Part shown: in pieces, positions 45,001 through 55,100 of the stretch | Layout of the letters: the number at the start of each line of letters is the position of its first letter | Position numbering within the stretch: position 1 is the first letter of the stretch | From: Symsagittifera roscoffensis | Lineage: Eukaryota; Xenacoelomorpha; Acoela; Convolutidae | Assembly: GCF_963678635.1 (NCBI RefSeq) | Contig: NC_087071.1 | Span: forward strand, 434,001-498,000 | Reading direction: 5' to 3' | Length of the DNA stretch: 64,000 nt | Notes under the pieces: model-generated | Told to the model about the DNA's origin: nothing | Database searches by the model: none | Seen by the model: the letters and a program-made list of their open reading frames with translations, nothing else | Position numbers and translations under genes: made by a program

Positions 45001-48000
45001 TGGTGATATTGTAGCGTTGGTTTCACAATATCCTAAAAGTCCTAAAGGTAATGTTACTTGGTAAGGTGTGTTGTTATAGACATGTAAGGAAATGATATCG
45101 GAATTCGAATTTTTCAAATATTTTATGGATGAGATTGTGATTTTGAAAAATTTGTGAATAGGTTTGAATTCAAATTCTGACATATAAAATTTTTGTTTGT
45201 TTTGTTCTTTATCATATTGGTGAACTTGTTTGATTGAAAAATTATAGATATTTCCTGATAGTGGTTTTAGGTGTTTTCTTTGTTGGTTAAATATCGGGTA
45301 GAATTTTGAAAAGAATGGTGGTTGTTTATTTAATCTTTGAAAAAATGTTAAGGATGTTTCTTTTGTTTTTGTATATTTATCTTTGATTAATATTTTACTA
45401 TTTAGTATGTTAATTGTTGGTATGTACTTCGAAATAAATGGTATTCCAATGATATTATATTTAATATCAGTGATATGGAATATTTGTTTAAATGGCTTAT
45501 TTAGAATTTTGCTTTGTTCCATTGTTCTGGTGGGGAGGAGAAATAATTGGATTTTTCCGTAGTTTATCAATGTTGATCCTTGTGCTGTTGCTAGTTTGCT
45601 GGAGGTTTCAAGAGGTGTTAGCTTTGGGTGTAAGGTTTTTATTTCATTCCATGTGGGGATGTTTATTATGTTTGATTCTGCTCCTGAATCAATTAAAAAA
45701 TCTATTTCAAGGTCTGGTGGTTGAAATTCTTTATTTCTTGGGCTTTCTAAGAGAAATGGTATTGTCCAAATTTTTTCTTTGGGTTGTTCTTTTTGTATAT
45801 TTTGATAAATGTGGTTTGTATTCAAGCATTTTGTTTTGGTATTTTTATTGGTTTGATTTGTAGTGTTAATCTTGTTTGTTTCTTGCGTCGTTGGTGTGGA
45901 ATTTATGGGTGTAGTGTAATAATTTTGAAGAAATTCTGATTGATTTTCATATATGTGTGATGGAAAGGGTTGTTCATATATGACAGATTCATAGTCATTT
46001 TCGACTTTTATCATATTGATAGAAAGAGTGTTTTCAGTATCACTTTCTGAATCTGATGATGTACAGTTTATTTGATTGAGTTGTAACGTATCAGTTACTG
46101 TGTCATCAATACCTGGAGGGTCTGATGTTGTTTCTGGGTTAGATTGTACTTGATTGATTTGTCTTTGATGTTTAGGTGTACTACTTCTGTGGCGATTATT
46201 AGAATTATTATAGTTATTATTATTCCGGTGTGGTGATTGGGAATAATTTCTATAACGATTATTATAACTTGGGTGTCGATTTTGTGAATTATTTCGCGAT
46301 CTGTTTTGGTAATTATTGTTTGGTCTGTTATAGTTCGATCTATTATATGAGTTATTCCTTGATTGACTGTTCGGGTAATTTTGGTTTCGGTTGTTTGAAT
46401 AACTTCTATTTCGATTATAGGAGTAGTTTCTATTCCTATTGTATGATGAATTTCGTGATTGGTTGTTTGGATAGTAGTTATTTCTTGATTGGGAATTAGA
46501 TCTAGAAACAAATCGTTGTGTATTTGAATTTGATCTGGAGTAGTTATTTCGACTATTTGGTCTATTGTAGTGATTTTGTGATGAATTATACGTGTTTCTT
46601 CGTTCTGGTGATCTTCCTCTATAACTTGAGTTATATGGTGATTGATTTCTTGTATAATTTGTATTGTTCGGGAGTGGTTTTCCTGAACTGTTGTTGCTGT
46701 GGACTGTTTTGTTCGGTAGATTTTGATCTTTTTTCATGTATTGATAGAATGATTTATTTGGTTCTTTATATTTTTGAGGTTTATTTTGATTGTCTTGCTG
46801 TTTTTGTCTACATTCGGAAATACTGTGTCCGTATCGTCGGCAATAATTACACCATTTTTTGAAAGATGGTTTGCCTTTAAAGTTTGGGTTCTTTTCGTAA
46901 ATATTGAGTATTTCAGTGATTTTTTCAACGAGGTCTGTCTCTGATTCCTGTATATTATTAATATTAGTGGGAGTCGTTTCAATTTTGTTAACGTATTGTA
47001 ATTTCAGATTTTCCGTTTCTTCTAGTTTCATCGTGATTTCTGCTTGTTCTAATTTGTCTACTAGTTTTCGAAAATCTAAATCGGGTTCTCGAATTGAAGA
47101 AGGATGGGATGCTCTCTTTTTTATTGCTATTTTCCTTAATTGTGGTGTTAAGGTCATCATTAAGATTTCTGTCATCTTTGTGTTTTTATAGTCATGTGTA
47201 TTTAATGAATATGCTTTTCGAACTAGTGTTTCGATTCGTACTGCTATTTGCTTGATGGTTTCGTTTGGTAATCTGCGAATTTCATTACATAAAACTCTTT
47301 GTTGTTGTTTGTTTCTTTCGGAGTCAAACATTTTTGAAAATTCCTGTGTAAACCTTTTCCAGTTTGATTTTATTTCTAGAGGTAGTACTGAAAACCATTT
47401 TTGGGCTGCGCCATCTAAGGTTGTTTGTATTAACGCTGTGCGTCGATGTATCCAATTTTGATGTAGTGGCGTATTAATTGGTTCAGGTCCAATATTTAAA
47501 ATCAGGTTTGCTGTTACTGCATTTAAATAATCTTCTACAGAGTATTCAGGGTCTGTTCCTGTGAAAACGATTAAAGGTTTGTTTGATGTTATTGATGATC
47601 CACCCATAAGGTATGGATTCATTGTCATTTGTAATGATTCTGCTGCATTTGGCATTTGAGAAAAATTCGAAAGTTGGTTTCTTGTTATTTCATGTTGTTG
47701 GAGATAATATGGTAGTGGTATTTCATTTTGCATTTGTGATGCTTGATACGAGTGTGCAGTCATTGGATTTTGTTGTTGAATTGGTTGAAAAGATTGTGTA
47801 TTTATTAGATTTTGTTGTTGAATTGGTTGTTGATGTTGTGCATCTATTGGTTGTGGAGAAAAATTTCTATGATTTGTACGTGTTCTTTGTATTCCTTGTC
47901 TACGATATTCTTGAGTATTTGGTGCAAATATATCTGGTTGTAAGAAATCATCATCTGAGGATAAATAATCCATTTGATAAGATGTTTGTTTTTTATTTTT

Positions 48001-49374
48001 ATTTTGTTGAAAAAATGGGTAATTTTCACTGTGATCCTGTGGAGGATTTGTTTGGAAATTTATTGAATTAGGTTGGGTCATTGGGTTATCCCAATTTCGA
48101 GATCTTGTATATTGGTTAAAATTTCTTTGTGGTTGGTTATATGTTTTTGATGGATGTGTATAATTATAATTATGGTCTGCAAAGTTGTTTCTAGTGAATG
48201 TTTTGCGTGTTTTTGATGGTATTGTCATGGGTCTGTATGTTTGGTAATCCATATGTGAATATTTAGGGGCAACCGAAGGTTTAACGGTTGATTGTAAGGT
48301 TACCTGTGTTTGTGAAGGATTTGTATTTCTTGGTGTTGTTAAATTTGGGCGTATTGGTGAAATACTTTGTTGTGTAGTTGTTGTGTGTACAATTTCTTCA
48401 TTTATGAAGTGTGATGGTGTCTGGATATCTTGTTGAGTAAGATTCCTAGTTCCATTGAGGTTTTCATTGTGTATAACTGTAGAGTTTAAACTATTATTTT
48501 GTGTATCGGGCAAAAATGTATTATAGTTTAATGGTGTTGCATCAATGGTTAATGGTATTACTTTTACATAATCTCTTATGTAAGATATCGTACTTATTGC
48601 TTGACTTGAGATTGATTGTGGGAAGTTTATAAATGCGGGATGAGACCATTCGGGGTCCCAAACATAATCTGATTGTTCTGTGATAGCGGTATCATCGTTC
48701 GAGTTTTGGGGTCTAAAATTTTTTCTTGCTTGTGCAATTAAATCAATATTGTGTGTGAAATAATCTATGATGAACCATGCTAAAATTTTTTGTAGATCGT
48801 GTTTTGTATGTTGTGAAACGTCGTCTTTCGTGAAATTTTCTTTAATGATGTTTAAATAACTAGAGAGTAGTGTGATTTCATGTCGTACTTTCAAATGTTT
48901 GGATGTTTCTGTCGGTGAGACATTTGTTAGTGGGATTTCGTTTTCTAATATCGAAATATAACTATATATTATTGCGAAAACTTCATTGGTGAATATGGAG
49001 TTTGCTCTTTGTGAGTTATGATATTGGATGCTTTTTATATATTCTGAAAAAACTTTTGAAAATTCTAAATCAAGGTCGTCTGTTTGAATTGTATATTTTC
49101 TATTATTATGGTTTGGTGAGGTGAATTCTATGGAGTAGATTCCATACTGTTGTGTTATGTTGCATATATCTTTTAAGTAATGGTCTATGATTTGTCTTTT
49201 GATTTTTACATCTGGGAACTCTGTTTTACATGGACTGATTCCGGGTTCAAATAAATTTATGAGTAAATTTTGACAAAATATGTGTTGTCCTCTATCAGTA
49301 TCTGCATCTACTATAAAAGGAAAGATTTCATCATCATCTGGAGTTTCTTCACCTGGAGTGTGCGTTGAGCTCAT
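42034..49374 (-). CDS. gag-pol: Gag-Pol polyprotein of Ty3/Gypsy-type retroelement (2446 codons)
   Basis: One frame carries all core domains. A long N-terminal Gag extension (1-590) is Gln/Asn/Thr-rich in its second half. The capsid core is at about 600-790 (GAAQKWFSVLP). A CCHC knuckle lies at about 842-855 (CNYCRRYGHSISEC), followed by a long Asn/Arg/Ser/Tyr repeat region at about 880-1080. Aspartic protease has DSGAES at about 1229. RT runs about 1560-1800 with YLDD at 1737 and LGHNI. RNase H has CDASNFGIG at about 1884 and TDHKP. Integrase has a His/Cys zinc motif at about 2250-2290 and the triad D2321, D2381, E2417 with exact D-35-E spacing. The frame ends at TAA (42036-42034), 30 residues after the Glu. 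RT, YLDD and RNase H style, plus the GPY/F module beyond the stop, place it with Ty3/Gypsy. Gag and Pol need no frameshift here. Confidence 0.93.
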   Translation of the reverse strand: MSSTHTPGEETPDDDEIFPFIVDADTDRGQHIFCQNLLINLFEPGISPCKTEFPDVKIKRQIIDHYLKDICNITQQYGIYSIEFTSPNHNNRKYTIQTDDLDLEFSKVFSEYIKSIQYHNSQRANSIFTNEVFAIIYSYISILENEIPLTNVSPTETSKHLKVRHEITLLSSYLNIIKENFTKDDVSQHTKHDLQKILAWFIIDYFTHNIDLIAQARKNFRPQNSNDDTAITEQSDYVWDPEWSHPAFINFPQSISSQAISTISYIRDYVKVIPLTIDATPLNYNTFLPDTQNNSLNSTVIHNENLNGTRNLTQQDIQTPSHFINEEIVHTTTTQQSISPIRPNLTTPRNTNPSQTQVTLQSTVKPSVAPKYSHMDYQTYRPMTIPSKTRKTFTRNNFADHNYNYTHPSKTYNQPQRNFNQYTRSRNWDNPMTQPNSINFQTNPPQDHSENYPFFQQNKNKKQTSYQMDYLSSDDDFLQPDIFAPNTQEYRRQGIQRTRTNHRNFSPQPIDAQHQQPIQQQNLINTQSFQPIQQQNPMTAHSYQASQMQNEIPLPYYLQQHEITRNQLSNFSQMPNAAESLQMTMNPYLMGGSSITSNKPLIVFTGTDPEYSVEDYLNAVTANLILNIGPEPINTPLHQNWIHRRTALIQTTLDGAAQKWFSVLPLEIKSNWKRFTQEFSKMFDSERNKQQQRVLCNEIRRLPNETIKQIAVRIETLVRKAYSLNTHDYKNTKMTEILMMTLTPQLRKIAIKKRASHPSSIREPDLDFRKLVDKLEQAEITMKLEETENLKLQYVNKIETTPTNINNIQESETDLVEKITEILNIYEKNPNFKGKPSFKKWCNYCRRYGHSISECRQKQQDNQNKPQKYKEPNKSFYQYMKKDQNLPNKTVHSNNSSGKPLPNNTNYTRNQSPYNSSYRGRSPERRNTYNSSQNHYNRPNSRNNYSRSNSNTQRFVSRSNSQSRNNYYPNNQSRNSSYNRNRNYSYNRNRSYSNNRNQNYPNSQSRNNSYNRSNYNRPNNNYQNRSRNNSQNRHPSYNNRYRNYSQSPHRNNNNYNNSNNRHRSSTPKHQRQINQVQSNPETTSDPPGIDDTVTDTLQLNQINCTSSDSESDTENTLSINMIKVENDYESVIYEQPFPSHIYENQSEFLQNYYTTPINSTPTTQETNKINTTNQTNKNTKTKCLNTNHIYQNIQKEQPKEKIWTIPFLLESPRNKEFQPPDLEIDFLIDSGAESNIINIPTWNEIKTLHPKLTPLETSSKLATAQGSTLINYGKIQLFLLPTRTMEQSKILNKPFKQIFHITDIKYNIIGIPFISKYIPTINILNSKILIKDKYTKTKETSLTFFQRLNKQPPFFSKFYPIFNQQRKHLKPLSGNIYNFSIKQVHQYDKEQNKQKFYMSEFEFKPIHKFFKITISSIKYLKNSNSDIISLHVYNNTPYQVTLPLGLLGYCETNATISPIHEKAYRVNNILQLLDICQSTILNEELSINNIISNENRNTDYFTKTPYFKPTFNISNYTEDQQKFLTMFNFQHSQITQDEFEKLAKQLIEYSSVYATSKFDVGKISSSLHLPLKPDAVFKKQRASKVPIHLHDKVNRLLDILEQYNIISPVNKEEQPKGNTFINPVIILAKGESLKIVLDARYLNSLIDESKCNWPIEPIQVILTKINGKYFTTADMNSAYNQMPLDEQSRRLTQFVIGNQQYEFNRLFYGISIGPAAFSAFMSKIFRPLILKKNAITYLDDVFMQSQTKDEMFNVLEKYHQILQNENLKAAPDKSHFFLTRVKFLGHNIERKTITPLKSRIDAIQKLQPPTNKKKIQEFLGMLNFLSKYVYKMQLYLRPFYNILRQQNNFEWNIEHQTRFEEIKKLLTEQISNTIPDSNQPFYAMCDASNFGIGAALLQSHNGTNKMNLISANSRLFTQAELRLSTLMRECTAIIYTLTEYEFLILGSKHPTVLFTDHKPIIFLFTQKSNPNHRVYRFQLILMKFPNLHIVWTAGKNLALPDTLSRNTPPELLTRKTTVEIPKNIKFYLAENETSPRLECKYAVKTDIEQSQINSLQHFPLYLDCQNNHYEVDLLGTSTFKPIPYSQWIKNNTQQKRTKQHPPKKDHFPLIEKEDLTDKINLSGSQTNDSKYTINQVFDLHDPLDTIPLSKFEIENIFLPPTETITISTLKQYQNLDPIIRQLKSWHKYKTKPIKADSTILGNKTLLRYFRKFNNTTINENTDLLEYNLNESTVPCLPLSMILIAFNISHTQNIKGHSGSEKTYSNFIQNFYFPNAPIWIKVLCNDCIVCQLNKPYPNQKQIAQKQDFKGQSLYFNHRISFDTKGPISPSSEGNSYIMVIVDAFTHYVALNPVPHCNAYYAYTTLYEHWIAKFGLPEILVTDNGTEFINNEIITLCHLYNIKHKPRTSHAPWTNGLVEGMNRSLQEYLRCIINGNDTKYTEWSADVK

Positions 49375-49816
49375 TTTTTCGTTCGATGACTGTTAATATG
49401 TAATTATCAATGTGTCTAATTGGTTGATTCCAATTGTATAAATGTACTGGTTTGTGTTTATACTGCTTTTTTATTCTTCTTTTTCCTCTTTTTGATGAAT
49501 TTGAAGTTGTTTCTGAGTCAGAAAAATATAATTGATCGTGAAGTGGGCAATTTTTATCTATTGATTCTTTTAGTTTGTAAAGTTCGTCTAAACTGTTGGT
49601 TTCTGATTCTGAAAATGCGTTTCGATTTTTTGAAAATCTTTTTCGTGTTATTTGTCTTTGTTTCGTTATTATTTTTCTTTTTAGTGTTTGTCGTTTTGTT
49701 CGAATGTATCCAACTGTTTGTGTATGAGGTGTGATTACAAGGTCGTATTTTTTGTTATCTATTTCACAATTGTGTAAAACGATTGTTTGTTTATTTCCTA
49801 GGTTTTTAAATGACAT
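49349..49816 (-). CDS. Basic 155-residue ORF upstream of and overlapping gag
   Basis: ATG at 49816. The product is Lys/Arg-rich (RTKRQTLKRKIITKQRQITRK) with an acidic middle (FSESETNSLDELYKLKESID) and a basic tail, suggesting an RNA- or nucleus-directed protein. It overlaps gag by 26 bases in another frame. The gag frame is blocked a few codons upstream of its ATG (TAA), so a +1 fusion is not needed; leaky scanning or reinitiation would serve. It resembles no retroelement protein I know. Confidence 0.6.
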   Translation of the reverse strand: MSFKNLGNKQTIVLHNCEIDNKKYDLVITPHTQTVGYIRTKRQTLKRKIITKQRQITRKRFSKNRNAFSESETNSLDELYKLKESIDKNCPLHDQLYFSDSETTSNSSKRGKRRIKKQYKHKPVHLYNWNQPIRHIDNYILTVIERKNELNAHSR

Positions 49817-50333
49817 AAGGTTTAGGATGACGGATGCAAAAGGTTGTTAAATGATTTCTATTTTCCTAAACTGTTAGTTCTTACGATTTTTTGGTTAGCT
49901 TAACCTGGGTCTATTTGTTCAGGGTTGGAGAGAAAAGTATATCGATTCCGAAGAATGATTTTTTACTTTCTCGTGGCTAGTATAAGTTAAGGTGTTAACT
50001 TACTTAATCTTACTTAGGGGTAGTGATTGTGTTCAAGGGTTGGAGAATAGTAAATCGATCCACAAGGTTCAGGTATAATTAGAACGCGAGTAGTTCGTTA
50101 GATACTATTTTAAACTTACTAAGTCTAAGATTTATCCTGGGTCTGGTAAGAGGGGGGGTCAAGTGAAGGATGAATAACCGAAGTTATTCACTATTTATCC
50201 TAATTTGAATGATTAGTTTTGTTTAAAAATTTCTATTAGTCTTAGGTCTTTAGAAAGGGTTGGGTAGTGAATCGACGTTTGAGGTCGTTAGACACTAATT
50301 AAGTGGGTGGGGGAGAACAAAGTTGTTCTGTTT

Positions 50334-50418
50334 GATCCAAGGATAAGCCTTGATGATCAAATTTAAAATTTAATTAAGTAGAAAATGATTTAAGATCCAA
50401 GGATAAGCCTTGATGATC
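50334..50418 (-). repeat. Paired 25 bp direct repeats in the leader
   Basis: GATCCAAGGATAAGCCTTGA plus TGATC occurs twice without a difference, 60 bp apart. Each copy folds on CAAGG/CCTTG. Confidence 0.9.
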
Positions 50419-50748
50419 TGGTTTTAAAATTAAGTGAATTTAAGTTTTAATAAAATTTCAAATGTGTGTAAAGGAAAGATTTAGTGTTTTGATGATATTA
50501 GTGGGTTTATGATTGCTGTTATGTTTTAGATGATGGAGCTGGAACAACAGGATGATTTATGATTACTAACCATTTATTGTCATGCTACTAATTTTTATTT
50601 TTATTTTTCAATAAATATTTTTCAAACATGTTTTGTATATTACTGCAGAGTTTTAGGAAAACGATCTTAGATCTTTTTATCAATCGTTATTGTATATTAA
50701 TAATTTTGTTTAGCGCCTGAAATGATTTTGAAGATTAACTTCAAGGTT

Positions 50749-50982
50749 TTATGTTTGCAAATGAAAATCTAAATTCATTGCCAGTAATATTCTAAATATA
50801 AAAGTTTGTTCTGGTTTTTGCCTAACTATCATATAGCTATATGGCAAGTTTCTACTTTGTCGTATGTCGTCTCTGGTTCGAGGTCTTCTTCCAATTCCGG
50901 GTAGTTCTGTTATGGTTCGGAATATTGGCTCTGATCTATTGAGTCGTAGAGACATTTCGATTAAATTATTGTCGTATAACAT
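50749..50982 (-). CDS. Leader ORF, 77 residues, Arg-rich
   Basis: The first ATG-started frame of useful length after the PBS (ATG 50982; a second at 50955). It reads MSLRLNRSEP, GIGRRPRTRDDIRQSR and ends FRILLAMNLDFHLQT. It is basic and without a known motif. It could be an upstream ORF, or a first exon that supplies an ATG to the ATG-less accessory frames by splicing. No strong donor is evident. Confidence 0.35.
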   Translation of the reverse strand: MLYDNNLIEMSLRLNRSEPIFRTITELPGIGRRPRTRDDIRQSRNLPYSYMIVRQKPEQTFIFRILLAMNLDFHLQT

Positions 50983-51049
50983 TTTGTAAATGTTTTTGTC
51001 TAATTTCTAATCTATTTTGGTTAATTCTAAGCTATTAAGGTCTTGTTCG

Positions 51050-51067
51050 AGACTTATGGTCGCACCA
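51050..51067 (-). other. Primer binding site (tRNA-complementary)
   Basis: TGGTGCGACCATAAGTCT on the minus strand starts two bases after the LTR end (CTAACTCA, TC, TGG). It continues into TCGAAC, the complement of a T-loop GTTCGA, so the match may run some 23 bases into the tRNA. The last bases (CGCACCA) fit several glycine-like tRNA ends, but the rest does not match a tRNA I can name. Confidence 0.7.
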
Positions 51068-51069
51068 GA

Positions 51070-52419
51070 TGAGTTAGGACCGATGGGTATAACTCATAGA
51101 GTAATTTCGGATAGGGTACACCGTCTGCTCGTCACGCTATCTTATTTTCGGCCGGATAGATTCGTGCAACTTCTTAGTCTAATACCGATCCTAGTCTTAC
51201 TCTTATACTATCTAGTCTCAGGTTGTTTAACTAGTCTCTGCTAGGCTCAATAGATCTAGGGTATACTGGTTTATTGCGGCTGCTGAAGTGCTCGGGAGAG
51301 TCCAACTAATTTCTAAGTTAAATTCAAATCTCTCTGGTGCTGAAATTACAAGTAACTTCAGCACTTACAAATAAGTGGGTTGTTAGTTAGATGGATCGTG
51401 ATTGGTTAATATTAAATACTTTACATTGGTAAAACATTTAATTTATCCAATCATAAAATATAGTTTAGATCAGGTTCCACCCATCCGGGTTTTACAGAGT
51501 TTTTTAGAACAGTTCTTCTGTAATTCAAGGATGGATGATGGACGTTGGTATTTGGTGAACATCATAATTTTCTTCCGCTTCTTCTTTGTTAAAGAAGTTT
51601 CAGGAAGCTGGAGTTAGGGACATAAGACGTTGTGTTCTTCTTGTGACAACGACTGAGTCTCTGCAACAAAATCAATTCTGATTTCAGAATGGTTGGCTAT
51701 GTCAGGTTTTTCTGTTCTTCGGGGAGAACTTCTTTTGTGTCTGATCTAGCTTGGGAATGGCGTGGAGATTGTGCGTGGAGGGGATGCCTGGTTACTCGGA
51801 TCTGTACGTACACTTGGGTCATCGAGGTGGTCATTGGTCTAGTTCAATGAAGTCCTTTTCTGCGAGGTCAAGTCGTACTCTAAATCCTTTGAGTTGTGAT
51901 TGTGAGCGGCATATTGATTGTAGTTGGTCATTCTCTCTCGAGTGTGGTGGGGTCGTTTTGTCTTTTGATGTTCGTCCTTGGTGTTGTATTCTGATCTATG
52001 TATTGCATCATGTGATTTTACATTTTATAAAACTTTTATTAGTTTAATATTTTTTAATAATGATTTTAGTTAGTTGTTTTCACAAAAGCTTTTTGTTTTA
52101 GTTCGGTTATTTTGAAGAGTTACTCACACTTGAGTAGCTCTTATTAAAAATAGAGGTGTGGTCACAAAGCGTGGATGTAGCACGGTGGGTTAGGTCGGCT
52201 ATAGAGCATGCTCAGGACGTCCTTCCTGGTGGGTTAGGCCAGGAGTGGGAGTATGATTTCATGCGGTTTTTGTGAGGGGTCCTGTTATGTGACAACGTTT
52301 TATGTTGGGTTTGTTGTGGTTTTTCTTATGTTTTGTTGGTTGTGTCCTTTTTTCAAAAATCAAATTGTTTGTGGTATGGGTTTGTCTTTCGACTTTTTTG
52401 TGTTTTATTATTTCTTTCT
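51070..52419 (-). repeat. 5' LTR of the giant retroelement
   Basis: Same content as the 3' LTR. It holds a TATAAAA box at 52023-52029, AATAAA at 51270-51275, and the hairpins at 52115-52142 and 51337-51364. Its outer (U3) end is missing: similarity to the 3' LTR stops at 52419 without a TG terminus and a copied LTR piece follows. With about 3% divergence from the 3' LTR the insertion is not brand new, yet nearly all frames are intact. Confidence 0.9.
52023..52029 (-). promoter_or_regulatory. TATA box of the 5' LTR
   Basis: TATAAAA on the minus strand, conserved at 33507-33513. It lies about 950 bp upstream of the PBS. Initiation some 25-30 bases further would give an R region of several hundred bases before AATAAA. 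Confidence 0.45.
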
Positions 52420-52608
52420 AATTTCAACTAATTTATAATTTCTAAGTTAAATTCAAATCTCTCTGGTGCTGAAATTACAAGTAACTTCAGCACTTACAAA
52501 TAAGTGGGTTGTTAGTTAGATGGATCGTGATTGGTTAATATTAAATACTTTACATTGGTAAAACATTTAATTTATCCAATCATAAAATATAGTTTAGATC
52601 AGGTTCCA
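52420..52608 (-). repeat. Templated insertion copied from the 5' LTR
   Basis: 52437-52608 repeats 51308-51479 (172 bp) with no difference. It shares the two bases that distinguish the 5' LTR from the 3' LTR in this stretch (GATCGTGATT, AAAATATAG). The 17 bases before it (AATTTCAACTAATTTAT) are scrambled scraps of the same source. This looks like filler DNA from break repair, or a faulty strand transfer. Confidence 0.8.
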
Positions 52609-55100
52609 TTATCGATATGCAATAAAATAAAATACAAATTTTGTCACCGAAATTGCCCTGTGTTTATTTGCATCTGATCGATCTTTTTTTGTATTTTGTA
52701 GTTATGTTTGCTTTTTTGAGAAAATCTTAATGCACTGGTTTATCAAAAAAGTATAATTTATTTCATGCCGTGACATTTTGTGCCGATTATGTGGAAGATT
52801 TTGTTTACGCTTAAGTCTTCCATTTTCCAGATAGAGTCATTTCGCTTACATCTTTAAAGTTCTTTTGAGTTCCTCTTGAGATTTGATTTGACTGCTATCA
52901 CGTTCAGTAAACATTAAAAAAATTGCCATTTTGTTAGTTTTAACAGCACAAAATTTTGTTTTTTGTTATGGAAATTGGACGTTTTTGTCAACCCAGGATG
53001 ACGAAGTGATTCAAAATTGAGTTAAGAGCATTTAATATTTTTCAGATAGTAAAAACTCTACCCTGAAAAGTCAAAATTGGCTGTATAAAATTGTCAAGCA
53101 TGAATATTCCAACCTTTTCTTGGAAATTTCATTTGTTTTAAAATTTTCTGCATGTTGGTTTTCATTTTCAGCACCGAAAAAAATAAAAGGTGGTTCTTTT
53201 TAAGTAAGTTCAGTTCAGTTGTATTCCATATGGCTACTGGATGAAAGTATGAAGCCACAACTTTGAGAGACTGCGAAACTGCGATAGATCAAATACAAAG
53301 GTTATTAAATTTATGCATGCTAGAATTTGCCTCTTGTGCGGGACTTAATTATCACCATAGTAAAAACATAAGCGTTAAATTTGTAAATATGGTTTGAAAC
53401 TTGTTATTTCTGCCATAAACTAATCCCAAAACAGTTTGGGTAGACATTTTAAATGAGTTCACGATATAATCAAAAACCGGATCAAGATTACCCAATCCCT
53501 TTCCTCTTTGTCTTTTCATGTTCTCAGACAACCAAGAAGTTCTCTTTAGTCGGCGGATTTTATCTTCCACAATTATTTGATCAAAACAATCAACTTGAGT
53601 TCACTGTCTAGTTCCGACTTTCTAAAAATGACTAACTATCAAAGGTTGGACTCGCTCGCTAACAAAACAGCATCTGCAATACCCGCATCCAAGTTTAGGC
53701 GTAAGCAATCGATTATAACGGATAATTATGATAATTTTTGTCCAATGAATATAGTTACCAAAATTAGGTGTTTAAAGGATTTTTAATCGATTATATACAT
53801 GATATTTTCCAAAAGATTATAATTTATTTTAATCGATTATAATTAATTATAGTTCATGGAAAAACTTGATTATAGTTCATGGAAAAAAAAGATTATCGAT
53901 TGTATTTGGTTATTATCTCTTATTTTGCCCAAGTTCCGACACACTAAAAGTTTTAATTAAAATTTAATGCACGGGGTTATTATGATTTTTCTATAACAAT
54001 TTCTCTAAAAGCGACATATCTTGTCACGCTTGGTTCAATTGACCACAAAGTCTTACCACAAAACAAAGGTTTCAGAGAGATCCTTTCATATTAGCGGAAA
54101 CGTTCCCGTGGTAAGTGAAAATAAAATCATGAAAGTAAAGCAATATGCTGATGTTTTGGTGGCTAAAAAATATTAAAAAGGCATCATGGAACAACTTGAA
54201 CGAAGAAATGATAAATGAAAAAGTTGTAATTTGATGTGATTGAAAACTTTTAAAACATTTCTCTCATTTTTCACATAAACCAAGGTCTACAAGAAGCATA
54301 AATTGTGAGTAACTCAGGTGCAATGTGGAAGACAAGAGGGAAAAAAGGGATTATAATCGATTATATTCGATAATAATGGTTTTTTGTTCACAACATATGA
54401 GCTAAAATTTGGGTTGAAAATAATCGAACATAATCGATTAAAAGTGTTTCGAAAAAAAGATCAACCAATAACCGATTACCCTCAATTAACATGTATAATA
54501 ATTGAGTGTAATTGGATTACAAAAAATATGATTGATGTAACTGGTTTTCAAAAAAAAGAATATAATTGATTTTTATTTTATTAAAATCGAATTTTTACCA
54601 ACTTAGGTAGGATTGGTACTAAAATCATTATATAATCAATTATGAGCGCTTGAAACTGGATGCTAGTCTTTTTTGGCCGCCTGACATAGTAAAAAACTTA
54701 ACAAAATAAATCATTTTTGAGGCATTCATATAAAGTAATTTTGATTATCAAAAGATATAATATCAAGAGAATGTTTTTAGCATAAGAAAAAAAAGAGATG
54801 AAATAAAGTAAATTGAGATAACGGATCCGTTTCATGTCAACTTAGTTTGATCTTAATTTACAACAAGTCGATTCTAAATCCAATTCAGTCCATGTTTTTT
54901 TAAATTGGCTCTGTTTTTCAGATATCTCAAGTCCATTTAAATCATTTTGAATCCACTCAACTAACTCAATTCAAAGAATGTGGGATAAAAATTAGCGATT
55001 TTAATCAATTTTAACTGATAATAAGTGTATCAAAAGAAAGATTGATCAATATTGGATTTCAAAAAGAGAGATTATAATCAATTATTAATTCCTTAAAAAA
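52609..55100. other. AT-rich DNA, no gene recognised
   Basis: No convincing coding frame or transposon. From about 53.69 kb it contains the first members of a cluster of AATCGATT palindromes. If the receptor gene is intact, this is intron. Confidence 0.5.

Larger units (their letters stand above)
49817..51049 (-). other. Element leader with repeated stem-loops
   Basis: Untranslated leader between PBS and the first longer ORFs. A perfect 25 bp direct repeat (50334-50358 and 50394-50418, 60 bp apart) contains the stem CAAGG/CCTTG. A looser motif, GGGTTGG followed by ATCGA, recurs near 49922, 50035 and 50257. These are candidates for packaging, dimerisation or translation control. A small ORF lies at 50749-50982. 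Confidence 0.6.

Noticed and set aside
45492-45863. Hydrophobic plus-strand ORFs inside gag-pol and env regions
   Set aside because: Antisense shadows of Asn/Lys/Gln-rich minus-strand coding sequence, which read as Phe/Leu/Val/Cys.
46095-46511. 138-residue minus-strand ORF rich in Ile and Thr
   Set aside because: Alternative frame of the Asn/Arg/Ser/Tyr repeat region of Gag; periodic codons keep it open.
49349-49380. Slippery AAAAAAT between the basic ORF and gag
   Set aside because: A -1 slip would meet TGA at once, and gag lies in the +1 frame, so this heptamer cannot join the two.
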